A stretch of DNA of 64,000 nucleotides. Origin: Marinobacter daepoensis DSM 16072. GTDB taxonomy: Bacteria; Pseudomonadota; Gammaproteobacteria; Pseudomonadales; Oleiphilaceae. How positions within the stretch are numbered: the stretch's first letter is position 1; each line of letters begins with the position of its first letter. The DNA is taken from positions 877,385 to 941,384 of the forward strand of contig NZ_ATWI01000008.1 in the NCBI RefSeq assembly GCF_000421165.1, read 5' to 3'. The translations under genes and the position numbers were made by a program. Positions 47,198 to 56,751 of this stretch are shown here, in pieces. The notes under the pieces were generated by a model. It ran no database searches, was not told where the DNA came from, and worked only from the letters and a program-made list of their open reading frames with translations.

Positions 47198-49174
47198 TCA
47201 GTCAGTTTTGTCATAGGTGTAGCTTGCCGCCGGCAGCAGAATCCGGAAGGTGGTGCCTTCCGGGCCGGTATGGCAAGCGATGATGCCCTCCATGTCATCA
47301 ATGAGTTGTTTGACTATGCTCAGCCCCAGGCCGCTGTGGCCATCTCCCTTGGTGCTTTGAACGGGTTCAAACAGATGGCGTTGTAAGCCGTCTGGGATGC
47401 CTGGCCCGGTATCGGATATCTGGAGCTCGACCCAGCGCCGCTGGTTCTGGAACAGCGGCGCCGTCGTTCTTAAGGTCACGGTACCCGGCCGGTTTGCAAA
47501 GCTTTCTGCTGCATTTCTGACCAGGTTCAGTACAACCTGACGGACGCTTGAGGCCTGAGCCTGGATATGAGCATCTTCGGCACACAGATTCAGGTGCAGA
47601 GCCCTGTCAACATCATGAAACAGGCTGTCCTGAAGAATTCTGCTCAGGCTCGAAAGCTCGGTATTCAGGTCGGTGTCATTCCCCTCGGTGTCCACCGTGT
47701 GCTGGCTGATCTGAAGCAGAAGGTTACCTGCGCGATCCAGCTCTTCCTGAATGATGTTCAGGTCGCTCTGTACTGACGCATTGTCCAGGCGGCTCCGTAA
47801 CTGGAACAGATACTGGCGGATAATGGTCAGCGGGTTGCTGACTTCGTGCACCTGTCGTCGCAGGCGTTCGTGGGCCATTTGCTGCTCGGACGCCAGAGTG
47901 TCGGTGGATGCGCTCACCAGGGCATCGGTCAGTTCCCGGACAAACAGCTCCGCCAGGTTGCGGGTGGCGGAGAGTGAATGCTCGTCGACACCAAGGACAT
48001 AGACGCCCACCGGTGTCTCATTCATTCTGACCGGGATGGCGAGCAGAGAGGGTGCTTCGAGGAGGGACATCAGTTGCTGGTCAAGCACCGTCGGCTCGGA
48101 GGGAACCATGAGGGCTGTCTGGCCCGTTCGGAACGCCGTTGTCAGCGCGCTACCGCCCGAGGTGGGGTTAATGCACAGTTCGGGCAAGTGGCGGCAGGAG
48201 CCCGAACGCAACACTAAGTCTTCACCTGTATGACTGAAGCAGAGTACTGGAAGCCCGGTCACCAGAGCCAGACTGCCGGTGGCTTCCGACACAAGCCCGG
48301 TCAGGTTTTCCGGTGTTGCCGTGGGCAGAGAAAGGGCCGTCCGGACGACCGTGTGCTCAATCAGGCGGTTGTTGAGCCGGCGTTTGCTTTCGCTCGCATC
48401 GTATTCTTCCTCTAGCGGAACCCCGAGCGAATCGGCAACGCTGGCCACTTCTTCGCCGATTTTCAGGTTGAGTTCCCGTGTCAGGTCTTCCTGCAACCCG
48501 AAAAGGGTGGCGGCCGCTCCAATGCCGGTCGCGTCTGACAACGCCAGCCGGGTCGACAGACTGATCACCTTGACCAGATGGTCGGCGTCCCGGAGTTGTC
48601 CCGGCAGGGCGTGCTGATAACGCATGGCGTCGGCGGCCATTGGCCCAAGCCCCCAGGACGAAACCAGCCGGGCAGCGATGTCGCTCTGTTGATTCAGCAG
48701 TTGTTGTTTGCGTTCCTGGCAGGGGGTCTTGATGGCAATCAGTTCGCCAATATTATGTATCATGCCCAGCAGAAACGCTTCATCCGGGTCCGGGTAGCGG
48801 GTGAGGGTTGCCAGTGTTTTCGCCGTCAGGGCCGTGGTCAGCGAGTGGCGCCAGAAGTCTCGGAGCTGCTGCCACTCGTTGCCTCCGATCTCGAGCATCA
48901 GTTGGCGAAGGGCTGAGGTCAGCAACAAGGTCTGGAATCGCCGGGTGCCCAAACGGAGGAGTGCTTGCTCTATCGAGCTGCTGGATGCGGAGCCGTGGTA
49001 AAGGGCGGAGCTGGTCAGGGCCAGAAGCCGGGCGACAAGGGCGGTATCTGCCGATACGATGCGACTGATGTCCCGATAGCTCTGGCCTGCATGACAGGCG
49101 TCCAGCGCGCGCAGAATAACCTCCGGAAGGCTCGGCAGCTGAAGATCTGACGCAATATCCGTCGCTGTTGTCAT
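47198..49174 (-). CDS. HDOD-GAF-histidine kinase
   Basis: A 658-residue soluble sensor kinase with unusual input. Residues about 10-215 form an HDOD domain (LPSLPEVILRAL, ADTALVARLLALTSSALYHG, LLGMIHNIGELIAI), about 280-430 a GAF-like domain, then a HisKA with His443 (RRQVHEVSNPLTIIRQYL) and an HATPase with NLVRNAAES, DTGPGIPDG and GHSGLGLSIVK. No transmembrane segment is visible, so the signal is probably cytoplasmic. It directly precedes the response regulator at 44996-47173 and should form a two-component pair with it. Confidence 0.9.
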   Translation of the reverse strand: MTTATDIASDLQLPSLPEVILRALDACHAGQSYRDISRIVSADTALVARLLALTSSALYHGSASSSSIEQALLRLGTRRFQTLLLTSALRQLMLEIGGNEWQQLRDFWRHSLTTALTAKTLATLTRYPDPDEAFLLGMIHNIGELIAIKTPCQERKQQLLNQQSDIAARLVSSWGLGPMAADAMRYQHALPGQLRDADHLVKVISLSTRLALSDATGIGAAATLFGLQEDLTRELNLKIGEEVASVADSLGVPLEEEYDASESKRRLNNRLIEHTVVRTALSLPTATPENLTGLVSEATGSLALVTGLPVLCFSHTGEDLVLRSGSCRHLPELCINPTSGGSALTTAFRTGQTALMVPSEPTVLDQQLMSLLEAPSLLAIPVRMNETPVGVYVLGVDEHSLSATRNLAELFVRELTDALVSASTDTLASEQQMAHERLRRQVHEVSNPLTIIRQYLFQLRSRLDNASVQSDLNIIQEELDRAGNLLLQISQHTVDTEGNDTDLNTELSSLSRILQDSLFHDVDRALHLNLCAEDAHIQAQASSVRQVVLNLVRNAAESFANRPGTVTLRTTAPLFQNQRRWVELQISDTGPGIPDGLQRHLFEPVQSTKGDGHSGLGLSIVKQLIDDMEGIIACHTGPEGTTFRILLPAASYTYDKTD

Positions 49175-49233
49175 GACTCGCCCTCTTAATCCTGCGTGGT
49201 TGCCGGCCGGCTCTACGCAAGCTTCCCCGTTCT

Positions 49234-49248
49234 ATATTGAATCAATAT
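49234..49248. promoter_or_regulatory. 15-base perfect palindrome upstream of the HDOD-GAF-kinase
   Basis: ATATTGA, one central base, TCAATAT: a perfect odd palindrome 60 bases before the kinase start (minus strand) and 175 bases before the divergent ATPase gene. It overlaps a candidate minus-strand -10 (TATAGA). It may be an operator; its resemblance to the FNR site is only partial, since the half-sites are too close. Confidence 0.4.
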
Positions 49249-49422
49249 GACACGGAGTTCATTCTTCTTGTTTAGTGCTGAGCTTAGCCAATAACCCGTC
49301 ACTATTAAATACTTGTTGTTGCTTTTTTAAGCAATCTATCATCCGGTCTGTGATATGTGTACCCTTTTTACACGTTTGAATGTCGCTTATAGTGGCAACG
49401 TTGAGTATCCAGACCATTATTC

Positions 49423-50739
49423 ATGGATGTCCCGAAGCCGGTGCAACCCCAGAACGCTTTGCAGAAATCGCGCCAGACCCGCACCCTTGCCATCACCGGT
49501 GGCAAAGGAGGGGTGGGTAAGACGACGGTCGCCCTGAATCTGGCCATCGCGCTTTCAGAGCAGGGATGGAAGGTGTTGCTACTGGATGCCGATACCGACC
49601 TTGCCAACGTCAGCATTATGGTCGGTGCCTACCCCAGACAAACGCTTGCCGACGTTGTTGCTGGCCGGTGTGCCATGCAGGATGTCATCATCACCACCCA
49701 TGGCGGGCTGGATGTCATCCCTGGTGCTTCGGGGGTGCAGGCTTGCATGGACCTGACGGAACAGGGGAGCCTGAAGGTATTGCGCTCCCTGCACGACCTT
49801 GAAAGCCGGTATGATTTTGTGCTCGTCGACACCGCCTCAGGTTTGCAGGCGATCACGTTGCACATGATTGCGGCCTCGGAGCTGGCGTGCCTGGTGGTGA
49901 CGCCGGACCCATCATCGCTGACCGATGCGTTTTCCTTACTGAAAGTACTTAAACGAAGAGGATACCGGCGCACCCCCGCGGTGATTGTGAATATGGCTCA
50001 GGGGGCCAGCCAGGCCCGTTCGGTGTACCAGCGTTTTAATGCCGCCTGCCAGCGCCATCTGCAACTGTCGTTGCATTATCTGGGAGCGCTGTGGAGAGAT
50101 GAAACGCTGCGCCAATCGGTGCTGGATCAGGTGCCGGTCACGGCATTGCCCGAGTCGGACCCTTCTTGCCATCAGTTTCATTCACTTGCTGAAATGCTGA
50201 ACGTTCATGTTGGCGGATCGCCTCCCCAGAAAGCCAGTATTGCCGCATACTGGCACCGGGCTTCCAGGCGTTCGTCAGCGTCAGCTGCAGGCGAACCATC
50301 GGGCAGCGGCCCGGTTAAATCCACCGGGCAGCAATGCCACGAGCTGATTACAAAGCTTGAACAGGTAATCACGTCGGCCCGGGGTGATGCCATGCTCTGC
50401 TATGAGGCATTTGGCCGACTCTTTGCACTGTTGGGGAGCACCCCCGACGCTGATACCGTTGAAATCGTTCAGACCGGGCTGGCCGCGATGAACTGGGATG
50501 GGCTGGAAGACCATGACCGGGCGAAGCTGGCGCGCCATCTGAGACACCTGGCGGATGAGTTGTCACCGATTCCGCTTGAGCCGGTCGCTCCCCCTCTGGA
50601 TCTGAAGCCCCTGAAAGAGCCGATGTACGATCGGATCAGTTTTGGCGAGCAGGACCAGCTGGTTCGTGCCCTGCGGGAAAAGCCGGCCGATGTCAGGCTT
50701 GAAGATCTCCTCACGGCACTGGCAGGCAAAGGTCGGTGA
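49423..50739 (+). CDS. MinD/FlhG-like P-loop ATPase with C-terminal extension
   Basis: A 438-residue protein. Residues about 20-260 are a MinD/ParA-type ATPase: deviant Walker A GGKGGVGKTT, LLLDADTDLANVSIMVG, and DTASGLQ with TPDPSSLTDAFSLLK, which is closest to FlhG/FleN. The last 150 residues are an unrecognised, largely helical region after a Ser/Gly/Ala-rich linker (about 285-300). No flagellar or cell-division gene is nearby. It is divergent from the HDOD-GAF-kinase. The start ATG 49423 has no clear Shine-Dalgarno. Confidence 0.85.
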   Translation: MDVPKPVQPQNALQKSRQTRTLAITGGKGGVGKTTVALNLAIALSEQGWKVLLLDADTDLANVSIMVGAYPRQTLADVVAGRCAMQDVIITTHGGLDVIPGASGVQACMDLTEQGSLKVLRSLHDLESRYDFVLVDTASGLQAITLHMIAASELACLVVTPDPSSLTDAFSLLKVLKRRGYRRTPAVIVNMAQGASQARSVYQRFNAACQRHLQLSLHYLGALWRDETLRQSVLDQVPVTALPESDPSCHQFHSLAEMLNVHVGGSPPQKASIAAYWHRASRRSSASAAGEPSGSGPVKSTGQQCHELITKLEQVITSARGDAMLCYEAFGRLFALLGSTPDADTVEIVQTGLAAMNWDGLEDHDRAKLARHLRHLADELSPIPLEPVAPPLDLKPLKEPMYDRISFGEQDQLVRALREKPADVRLEDLLTALAGKGR

Positions 50740-51024
50740 AGCCGGCCCATTGCTGACAGGCCCTGTGCCTCACTGTTTGATGTGACTTCTTAATTGTCAT
50801 TTTAATCGCTTTTTTTGTGTCGTAATTTTGCAGTCTGTCACCGCGTTGTCACGCTGTCTGTGTGAGAATTGATCAGTGTCGTGGCTCGTGGCCCGCAATA
50901 TGCAAGCAGCTCTGACAGGCGGTTGTGACACGGAATTTATGAGGACGGGGAAGGGATGTACCCCGCCGCAAGATACTGGCTGGCGTCAGGCCGGCAAAAG
51001 TGATTTCAGAGAAGGAGTTCTACC

Positions 51025-52566
51025 ATGGCAATGCAGCAGATTCATCAGGCCGACACCTCGTCATCCAGAGTGCTCGGACAACTTCGCGGAAAGCGGGTTC
51101 TGATAACCGGTACGACAGGCTTTCTGGGTAAGGTCGTGCTAGAAAAGCTGATTCGGACGGTGCCCGATATCGGAGGTGTCTATCTGCTGATCCGCGGAAA
51201 CAAACGGCATCCGGATGCTCGTACCCGGTTTCTGGAGGAGATTGCTACCTCGTCGGTGTTTGATCGCCTGCGTGAATCGGATGCCGATGGGTTTGAACTG
51301 TTCCTTGAGGAGCGGGTTCACTGCATTACCGGGGAAGTGACGGAGCCAGAGTTCGGGCTGGGTGATGAGGCCTGCCGAAAGCTGGCCGGAGAACTGGATG
51401 CGGTTATTAACTCGGCGGCGAGCGTGAACTTTCGCGAAGAGCTGGACAAGGCCCTGGCCATTAACACCCTTTGCCTTCGCAACATCGCCGGGTTGGTTGA
51501 CCTGAACCCCGCGTTGGCGGTTATTCAGGTGTCGACCTGTTATGTGAATGGCATGAACTCCGGGCAGGTCTCTGAGTCGGTGATCAAGCCTGCCGGAGAG
51601 GCAGTGCCGCGCTCTCCGGACGGGTACTATGAAATCGAAGAGCTGGTCCGCCTGCTGACCGACAAAATCGAAGATGTGCAGGCCCGGTATTCTGGCAAGG
51701 TGCTGGAGAAAAAACTGGTTGATCTGGGTATCCGTGAAGCCAATCGTTATGGCTGGAGCGATACCTACACCTTCACCAAATGGCTGGGTGAGCAGTTGCT
51801 GCTGAAAGCCCTGAACGGCCGTACCCTGACGATCCTTCGCCCATCCATCATCGAAAGCGCTCTGGAAGAGCCCGCGCCCGGCTGGATTGAAGGCGTTAAG
51901 GTAGCCGATGCCATTATTCTGGCTTATGCCCGGGAAAAAGTGACGCTGTTTCCAGGCAAACGCTCCGGTGTTATCGATGTTATCCCGGTGGATCTGGTGG
52001 CGAACTCCATCATTCTCTCCCTGGCGGAGGCCCTGGCAGAGCCGGGTCGCCAGCGTATCTATCAGTGCTGCAGCGGGGGGAGCAATCCAATCTCCCTGGG
52101 TGAGTTTATTGACCATCTCATGGCCGAGTCGAAGGACAACTACGCGGCATACGATCATCTGTTCTACCGGCAGCCCAGCAAGCCCTTTGTCGCGGTAAAC
52201 CGCAGTCTGTTTGATCTGGTGGTCAGTGGGGTCCGCTTGCCATTGAGTCTGACCGACCGAGTTCTCAAGTTACTGGGCAACTCCCGTGATCTGAAAGTAC
52301 TCAGGAACCTGGATACAACCCAGTCGCTGGCGACCATCTTTGGCTTTTACACCGCGCCGGACTACGTGTTCCGCAACGATGAGCTGATGGCTCTGGCCAG
52401 CCGCATGGGAGAGGTCGACAAGGGGCTGTTCCCGGTTGATGCCCGCCACATTGACTGGAAACGGTACCTGCGCAAGATCCACCTGGCAGGGCTCAATCGT
52501 TACGCTCTCAAAGAGCGGAAAGTCTACAGCCTGAAAGCGTCCCGCCAGCGCAAAAAGGCCGCGTAA
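51025..52566 (+). CDS. Fatty acyl-CoA reductase (alcohol-forming)
   Basis: Reduces long-chain acyl-CoA to fatty alcohol with NADPH, supplying the alcohol half of storage wax esters. The 513-residue protein begins with a Rossmann motif GTTGFLGKVVLEKL at 29-42 and has the short-chain-dehydrogenase YTFTK active-site motif near residue 250; a FAR C-terminal domain fills roughly 360-480. Length and sequence fit the shorter Marinobacter FAR (known from M. aquaeolei/hydrocarbonoclasticus). AAGGAG sits a few bases before ATG 51025. The wax ester synthase is not in this window. acs lies 284 bases downstream. Confidence 0.92.
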   Translation: MAMQQIHQADTSSSRVLGQLRGKRVLITGTTGFLGKVVLEKLIRTVPDIGGVYLLIRGNKRHPDARTRFLEEIATSSVFDRLRESDADGFELFLEERVHCITGEVTEPEFGLGDEACRKLAGELDAVINSAASVNFREELDKALAINTLCLRNIAGLVDLNPALAVIQVSTCYVNGMNSGQVSESVIKPAGEAVPRSPDGYYEIEELVRLLTDKIEDVQARYSGKVLEKKLVDLGIREANRYGWSDTYTFTKWLGEQLLLKALNGRTLTILRPSIIESALEEPAPGWIEGVKVADAIILAYAREKVTLFPGKRSGVIDVIPVDLVANSIILSLAEALAEPGRQRIYQCCSGGSNPISLGEFIDHLMAESKDNYAAYDHLFYRQPSKPFVAVNRSLFDLVVSGVRLPLSLTDRVLKLLGNSRDLKVLRNLDTTQSLATIFGFYTAPDYVFRNDELMALASRMGEVDKGLFPVDARHIDWKRYLRKIHLAGLNRYALKERKVYSLKASRQRKKAA

Positions 52567-52740
52567 TTTGTCGGGCCCCGGGGTGGGTGAAACCTGCCTC
52601 CGGGAGCCTTGTCCCGTCCCGTGTCTGAACGCTCAGGCAAGCCGCAGATTTCATGCACTCACCGTCTTCATCGCTGCATTTCTGAGCAGATTGCCCCTAA
52701 TGGCGGGGGATCTTAGGACGTTAGTCTAATTCATCGAGTG

Positions 52741-52761
52741 GTAGTACACATGTTGAACTAC
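52741..52761. promoter_or_regulatory. Inverted repeat upstream of acs, candidate operator
   Basis: GTAGT (52741-52745) and ACTAC (52757-52761) are inverted arms around an ACATGT palindrome, 90 bases before the acs start. The arms are off by one base from exact symmetry. A separate hairpin, CGGGC/GCCCG, follows at 52776-52792. Possible binding site for the neighbouring LuxR-type regulator, which is a guess. Confidence 0.35.
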
Positions 52762-52850
52762 AGGTATCTGTCTAACGGGCCCAAAATGCCCGACCACCCT
52801 GAATTTAAATAACCGACAATGACAATAGACTCTTATTAAGGGGGAGCACA

Positions 52851-54800
52851 ATGACTGATAAGCAGGTATATCCGGTGAGTCCGGAGGTAGCCGAGCGTGC
52901 ACTGGTCAACAAAGAACAATACGAAGAAATGTACCGCCAGTCCGTTGAAGAGCCGGATACCTTCTGGGGCGAGCACGGCAAGCGGATCGACTGGATCAAA
53001 CCATTCACCAAAGTTAAAAACAGTACCTACGACTACAATAATCTGTCTATCAAGTGGTTTGAAGACGGCGTTCTGAACGCCTCGGCCAACTGCCTGGACC
53101 GCCATCTGGAAACCCGCGGTGACCAGACAGCCATCATTTTTGAGGGTGATGATCCTTCCGAATCCCGCCACGTGACCTACCGGGAACTCCACGAAGAGAC
53201 CTGCAAGTTTGCCAATGTGCTGAAAGAACAGGGCGTCAGGAAAGGCGATGTGGTCACCATCTACATGCCCATGATTGTTGAGACCGCCGTGGCCATGCTG
53301 GCCTGTGCCCGGATTGGCGCCATTCATTCCGTGGTGTTTGGCGGGTTTTCACCAGAGGCTCTGGCTGCCCGGGTTGCGAACGGAAAGTCCCGTTTTGTGG
53401 TGACCGCTGATGAAGGTCTGCGCGGTGGCCGGGCAATCCCGCTGAAGAAGAACGTGGATTCTGCCCTGAAACACCATGAAGAGGCTAACGTCGATTCGGT
53501 GATTGTTGTCACACGCACAGGCAACGATCAGGTGCCCTGGACCGAAGGCCGGGATCACCGATACGAAGATCTCATGCAGAACGCCTCTGCACAGTGTGAG
53601 CCTGAGCCAATGAACGCTGAAGACCCGCTGTTCATGCTCTACACGTCTGGTTCCACTGGTGCCCCGAAAGGTGTCCTGCACACCACCGGTGGCTACATGG
53701 TGTACGCCTCCATGACCCACCAGTACGTATTCGATTATCACGACGGTGATGTTTACTGGTGTACCGCCGATTTTGGCTGGGTGACCGGCCACAGCTACAT
53801 TCTGTACGGACCGCTGGCGAACGGAGCTGTCACACTGTTGTTTGAAGGTGTTCCGAATTATCCGGACAGCTCCCGAATGGGGCAGGTTGTGGACAAACAT
53901 CAGGTCAACATCCTGTATACTGCGCCGACGGCCATTCGTGCCTTGATGGCGCAGGGTGAGTCCTGCATGGACGGCACCACCCGTAAGAGCCTGAAACTCC
54001 TGGGGTCTGTGGGTGAACCGATCAACCCGGAAGCCTGGGAGTGGTATCACCGGGTGATTGGTAATGGCGAATGCCCGATTGTGGATACCTGGTGGCAGAC
54101 AGAGACCGGTGGCATCCTGATATCTCCGCTGCCAGGCGCGGTGGATCTGAAGCCCGGCTCTGCCTCCAAGCCATTCTTTGGTGTTCAGCCCGCGCTGGTC
54201 GACAACGACGGTAACATTCTGGAGGGTGAAACCGAAGGCAACCTGGTGATCCTGGACAGCTGGCCTGGCCAGATGCGCACCATCTACGGTGACCATGAAC
54301 GTTTCATTCAGACCTACTTCAGCACGTACAAGGGCATGTACTTTACCGGTGACGGTGCACGCCGTGATGCGGATGGCTATTACTGGATCACCGGCCGGGT
54401 GGACGACGTTCTGAACGTGTCTGGCCACCGGATGGGTACCGCCGAGGTGGAGAGTGCGCTGGTGGCTCATGACAAGGTGGCTGAAGCTGCCGTGGTGGGG
54501 TATCCGCACGATATCAAGGGCCAGGGCATATACGTGTACGTTACCCTGGTGCAGGGCGAAGAGCCCAGTGACGAGCTGAAGAAAGAGCTGGTGCAGTGGG
54601 TCCGCAAGGAGATTGGCCCGATAGCCTCTCCGGATGTGATTCAGTGGGCACCTGGACTACCCAAGACCCGGTCTGGCAAGATTATGCGTAGGATTTTGCG
54701 TAAGATTGCTGCTAATGAGCACGATCAGCTTGGAGACACCTCCACGTTGGCTGATCCGGGCGTAGTGGATGAGCTGATCAGCAGCCGGGCCTTCAGGTAA
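52851..54800 (+). CDS. acs: Acetyl-CoA synthetase
   Basis: Activates acetate to acetyl-CoA with ATP. The 649-residue protein has the adenylate-forming P-loop [12 protein letters not shown], the WWQTETGG acetate-site motif, [13 protein letters not shown] and the C-terminal SGKIMRR in which the lysine is the usual site of regulatory acetylation. GGGGGAG is a few bases upstream of ATG 52851. A LuxR-type response regulator follows 38 bases after the stop. Confidence 0.97.
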   Translation: MTDKQVYPVSPEVAERALVNKEQYEEMYRQSVEEPDTFWGEHGKRIDWIKPFTKVKNSTYDYNNLSIKWFEDGVLNASANCLDRHLETRGDQTAIIFEGDDPSESRHVTYRELHEETCKFANVLKEQGVRKGDVVTIYMPMIVETAVAMLACARIGAIHSVVFGGFSPEALAARVANGKSRFVVTADEGLRGGRAIPLKKNVDSALKHHEEANVDSVIVVTRTGNDQVPWTEGRDHRYEDLMQNASAQCEPEPMNAEDPLFMLYTSGSTGAPKGVLHTTGGYMVYASMTHQYVFDYHDGDVYWCTADFGWVTGHSYILYGPLANGAVTLLFEGVPNYPDSSRMGQVVDKHQVNILYTAPTAIRALMAQGESCMDGTTRKSLKLLGSVGEPINPEAWEWYHRVIGNGECPIVDTWWQTETGGILISPLPGAVDLKPGSASKPFFGVQPALVDNDGNILEGETEGNLVILDSWPGQMRTIYGDHERFIQTYFSTYKGMYFTGDGARRDADGYYWITGRVDDVLNVSGHRMGTAEVESALVAHDKVAEAAVVGYPHDIKGQGIYVYVTLVQGEEPSDELKKELVQWVRKEIGPIASPDVIQWAPGLPKTRSGKIMRRILRKIAANEHDQLGDTSTLADPGVVDELISSRAFR

Positions 54801-54838
54801 TGCCCGCTGCCGGTACTAACCTGTAAGGAATCTGTTGA

Positions 54839-55504
54839 ATGACACAAACCATTATCGTCGCTGATGATCACCCGCTGTTTCGGGCAGCATTGAAACAGGC
54901 GGTCAATCAGGCGGTGCCAGATGCCGAAACCGTAGAGGTCGATAGCATCAAAGCGCTGCAGGCGGCGGTAGAGTCGCACCCGGACGCAGACCTGATCCTG
55001 CTGGATCTGAACATGCCGGGTGCCCATGGCTTTTCCGGCCTGGTGTTCATGCGTGGCCAGTACCCGGGATTGCCTGTGGTGGTTGTGTCTGGCTCAGAAG
55101 ACTTGCAGGTGATGCGCCGTTCCATTGACTATGGCGCTTCCGGCTTCATCCCCAAATCGGCCCCTCTGCCGACCATTACCGAGGCCATACAGGCGGTACT
55201 GGAAGGGGATGTCTGGCTGCCGGAAGGCGTGGCCGACAAGATCGAGCGCATGCAGGCTGAAACCACAGATTTCTCGGAGCGTCTGGCGTCGCTGACACCG
55301 CAACAGTTCCGGGTACTGGGGATGCTGGCCGAAGGGCTTCTGAACAAGCAGATCGCATACGATCTGGATGTCTCGGAAGCCACCATCAAAGCTCATATCA
55401 CGGCGGTTTTCCGCAAACTGGGTGTTCGTAACCGGACGCAGGCAGTGATTGCGATTCAGCAGATGGAGCTGGACCCGTCGGAACAGTCGCTGTCCGGAGG
55501 CTGA
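54839..55504 (+). CDS. LuxR/NarL-family response regulator next to acs
   Basis: A 221-residue regulator: receiver domain about 3-120 with phosphoacceptor in LILLDLNMPGAHG (Asp near 53) and the DDHPLF acidic pair, then a LuxR-type helix-turn-helix at about 150-210 (LTPQQFRVLGMLAEGLLNKQ). Regulators of this kind control acs in relatives (ErdR in Pseudomonas, CrbR in Vibrio); proximity to acs makes the same role likely here, but no cognate kinase is in the window. The terminator at 55531-55558 ends it. Confidence 0.9.
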   Translation: MTQTIIVADDHPLFRAALKQAVNQAVPDAETVEVDSIKALQAAVESHPDADLILLDLNMPGAHGFSGLVFMRGQYPGLPVVVVSGSEDLQVMRRSIDYGASGFIPKSAPLPTITEAIQAVLEGDVWLPEGVADKIERMQAETTDFSERLASLTPQQFRVLGMLAEGLLNKQIAYDLDVSEATIKAHITAVFRKLGVRNRTQAVIAIQQMELDPSEQSLSGG

Positions 55505-55530
55505 GCGCAGACTTAGCCATCAGGTAATGA

Positions 55531-55558
55531 AAAAGGGAGCCGGGAGGCTCCCTTTTTT
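55531..55558. terminator. Bidirectional Rho-independent terminator
   Basis: AAAAGGGAGCC (55531-55541), GGGA loop, GGCTCCCTTTT (55546-55556), then T tract to 55558. The A tract on the left serves the minus strand, so it can also end the hydroxyacid dehydrogenase gene at 55571. Confidence 0.88.
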
Positions 55559-55570
55559 GTGGCCGGGGGC

Positions 55571-56551
55571 TCAGGCTCCTGCGTAGCCCAGGGTTTTGTT
55601 GACCCGGTTGAACAAGTCCTCCCCCTTGTGCCACCGATCAAAGTTCTCCAGAAACTGATCGATGAGCGCGCGATTCCAGCCGATAAAGTCGCCAGCCATG
55701 TGGGCGGTCATGATCACGTTTTCCCGCTGCCAGAGTGGGTGGTCTGCAGGCAGGGGTTCTTCCTCGAAGACGTCCAGTCCGGCGCCGGCAATCTCGCCAG
55801 CGTCAAGGGCCTGGATCAGGGCTTCGGTCTTTACGATCGGGCCCCGGCCAATGTTGATCAGCCGCGCTGAAGGTTTCATGGCGGCAAAGGCCCTGGCGTC
55901 AAACAACCCTTCTGTCTGGGGTGTCAGTGGCGCGGCAATCACCACGTAGTCGGCGTGACTGAGTTGCTCATAAAGTTCTTCGTTGCCATGCACCGCGATA
56001 AAGTCCGGGTCGTCGTGTCTTGGGGTCCGGGCAATGCCGTGTGCGTGCAGGCCAATGGCATTTACCAGCCGGGCAATCTGCCGGCCAATAGAGCCTGCGC
56101 CCACCACGAGGACCTGCTTGCCTTCGGCACGCTCGGTATCCCGGTGTTTCCACTCGCGTTTCATCTGCAATCGGATCGACCCGGGGAAATCCTTGGCAAA
56201 CATCAGGATGGTGCACAGCACATACTCTGCAATGGTGCGATCAAAGATGCCCCGGGCGTTGGTAACCGCCACGTCACTGTCGATCAGGGCGGGAAACATC
56301 AGGGCATCCACCCCGGCACTGGTGGCGTGAATCCATTTCAGGTTGTCGGCCGCGGGCCAGGCGGCTTCCAGAGCGTCTGTCCGGAAGTCCGTCACCATCA
56401 TGACATCAGTGCCAGGGAGGGTCTCTCTCAGGGTTTGCTCGTCGCAGGCAAAGCGCACCACGGCCCGGGCTTTAATGGCTTCAATGCCTGGGGGGGCTGG
56501 TTCGCCCGGTGCGGTCAGAACGGTCACGACCGGTTTCTGGGCAGCTGTCAT
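55571..56551 (-). CDS. D-2-hydroxyacid dehydrogenase
   Basis: NAD(P)-dependent dehydrogenase of the D-isomer-specific family. I start it at ATG 56551, with GGAGG four bases upstream; a longer frame reaches 56623. In 326 residues the nucleotide-binding motif VGAGSIGRQIARL and the catalytic Arg (NIGRGPIVK), Glu (DVFEEEPLP) and His (MTAHMAGD) are present. The N-terminal substrate domain does not show which hydroxyacid it uses. It is divergent from the class I/II aminotransferase. Confidence 0.9.
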   Translation of the reverse strand: MTAAQKPVVTVLTAPGEPAPPGIEAIKARAVVRFACDEQTLRETLPGTDVMMVTDFRTDALEAAWPAADNLKWIHATSAGVDALMFPALIDSDVAVTNARGIFDRTIAEYVLCTILMFAKDFPGSIRLQMKREWKHRDTERAEGKQVLVVGAGSIGRQIARLVNAIGLHAHGIARTPRHDDPDFIAVHGNEELYEQLSHADYVVIAAPLTPQTEGLFDARAFAAMKPSARLINIGRGPIVKTEALIQALDAGEIAGAGLDVFEEEPLPADHPLWQRENVIMTAHMAGDFIGWNRALIDQFLENFDRWHKGEDLFNRVNKTLGYAGA

Positions 56552-56751
56552 GTAACCTCCGGTGGGCTGGGTCTGGGAATGCGTCAGTGGTACTAGTCTG
56601 GTTGGCGGTTGGAAACGGGTCAACCTGTACCCGGTTACACGGGGTTTTCCGGGCTTCGGTTATCCTTTAGTCCCTCTTCCTTGTCCCCCCCATCTTTCCT
56701 GACTAACCTGCAGGAGTAGCCTTTTGTTTACCCAGTCTCCAGGAGGTTTTT

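Noticed and set aside
52567..52620. GC-rich inverted segments after the acyl-CoA reductase gene, possible terminator
   Set aside because: Pairing is imperfect and no T tract follows.
53349..54509. A 386-residue open frame antisense to acs
   Set aside because: acs is complete and highly conserved; the antisense frame is a shadow.
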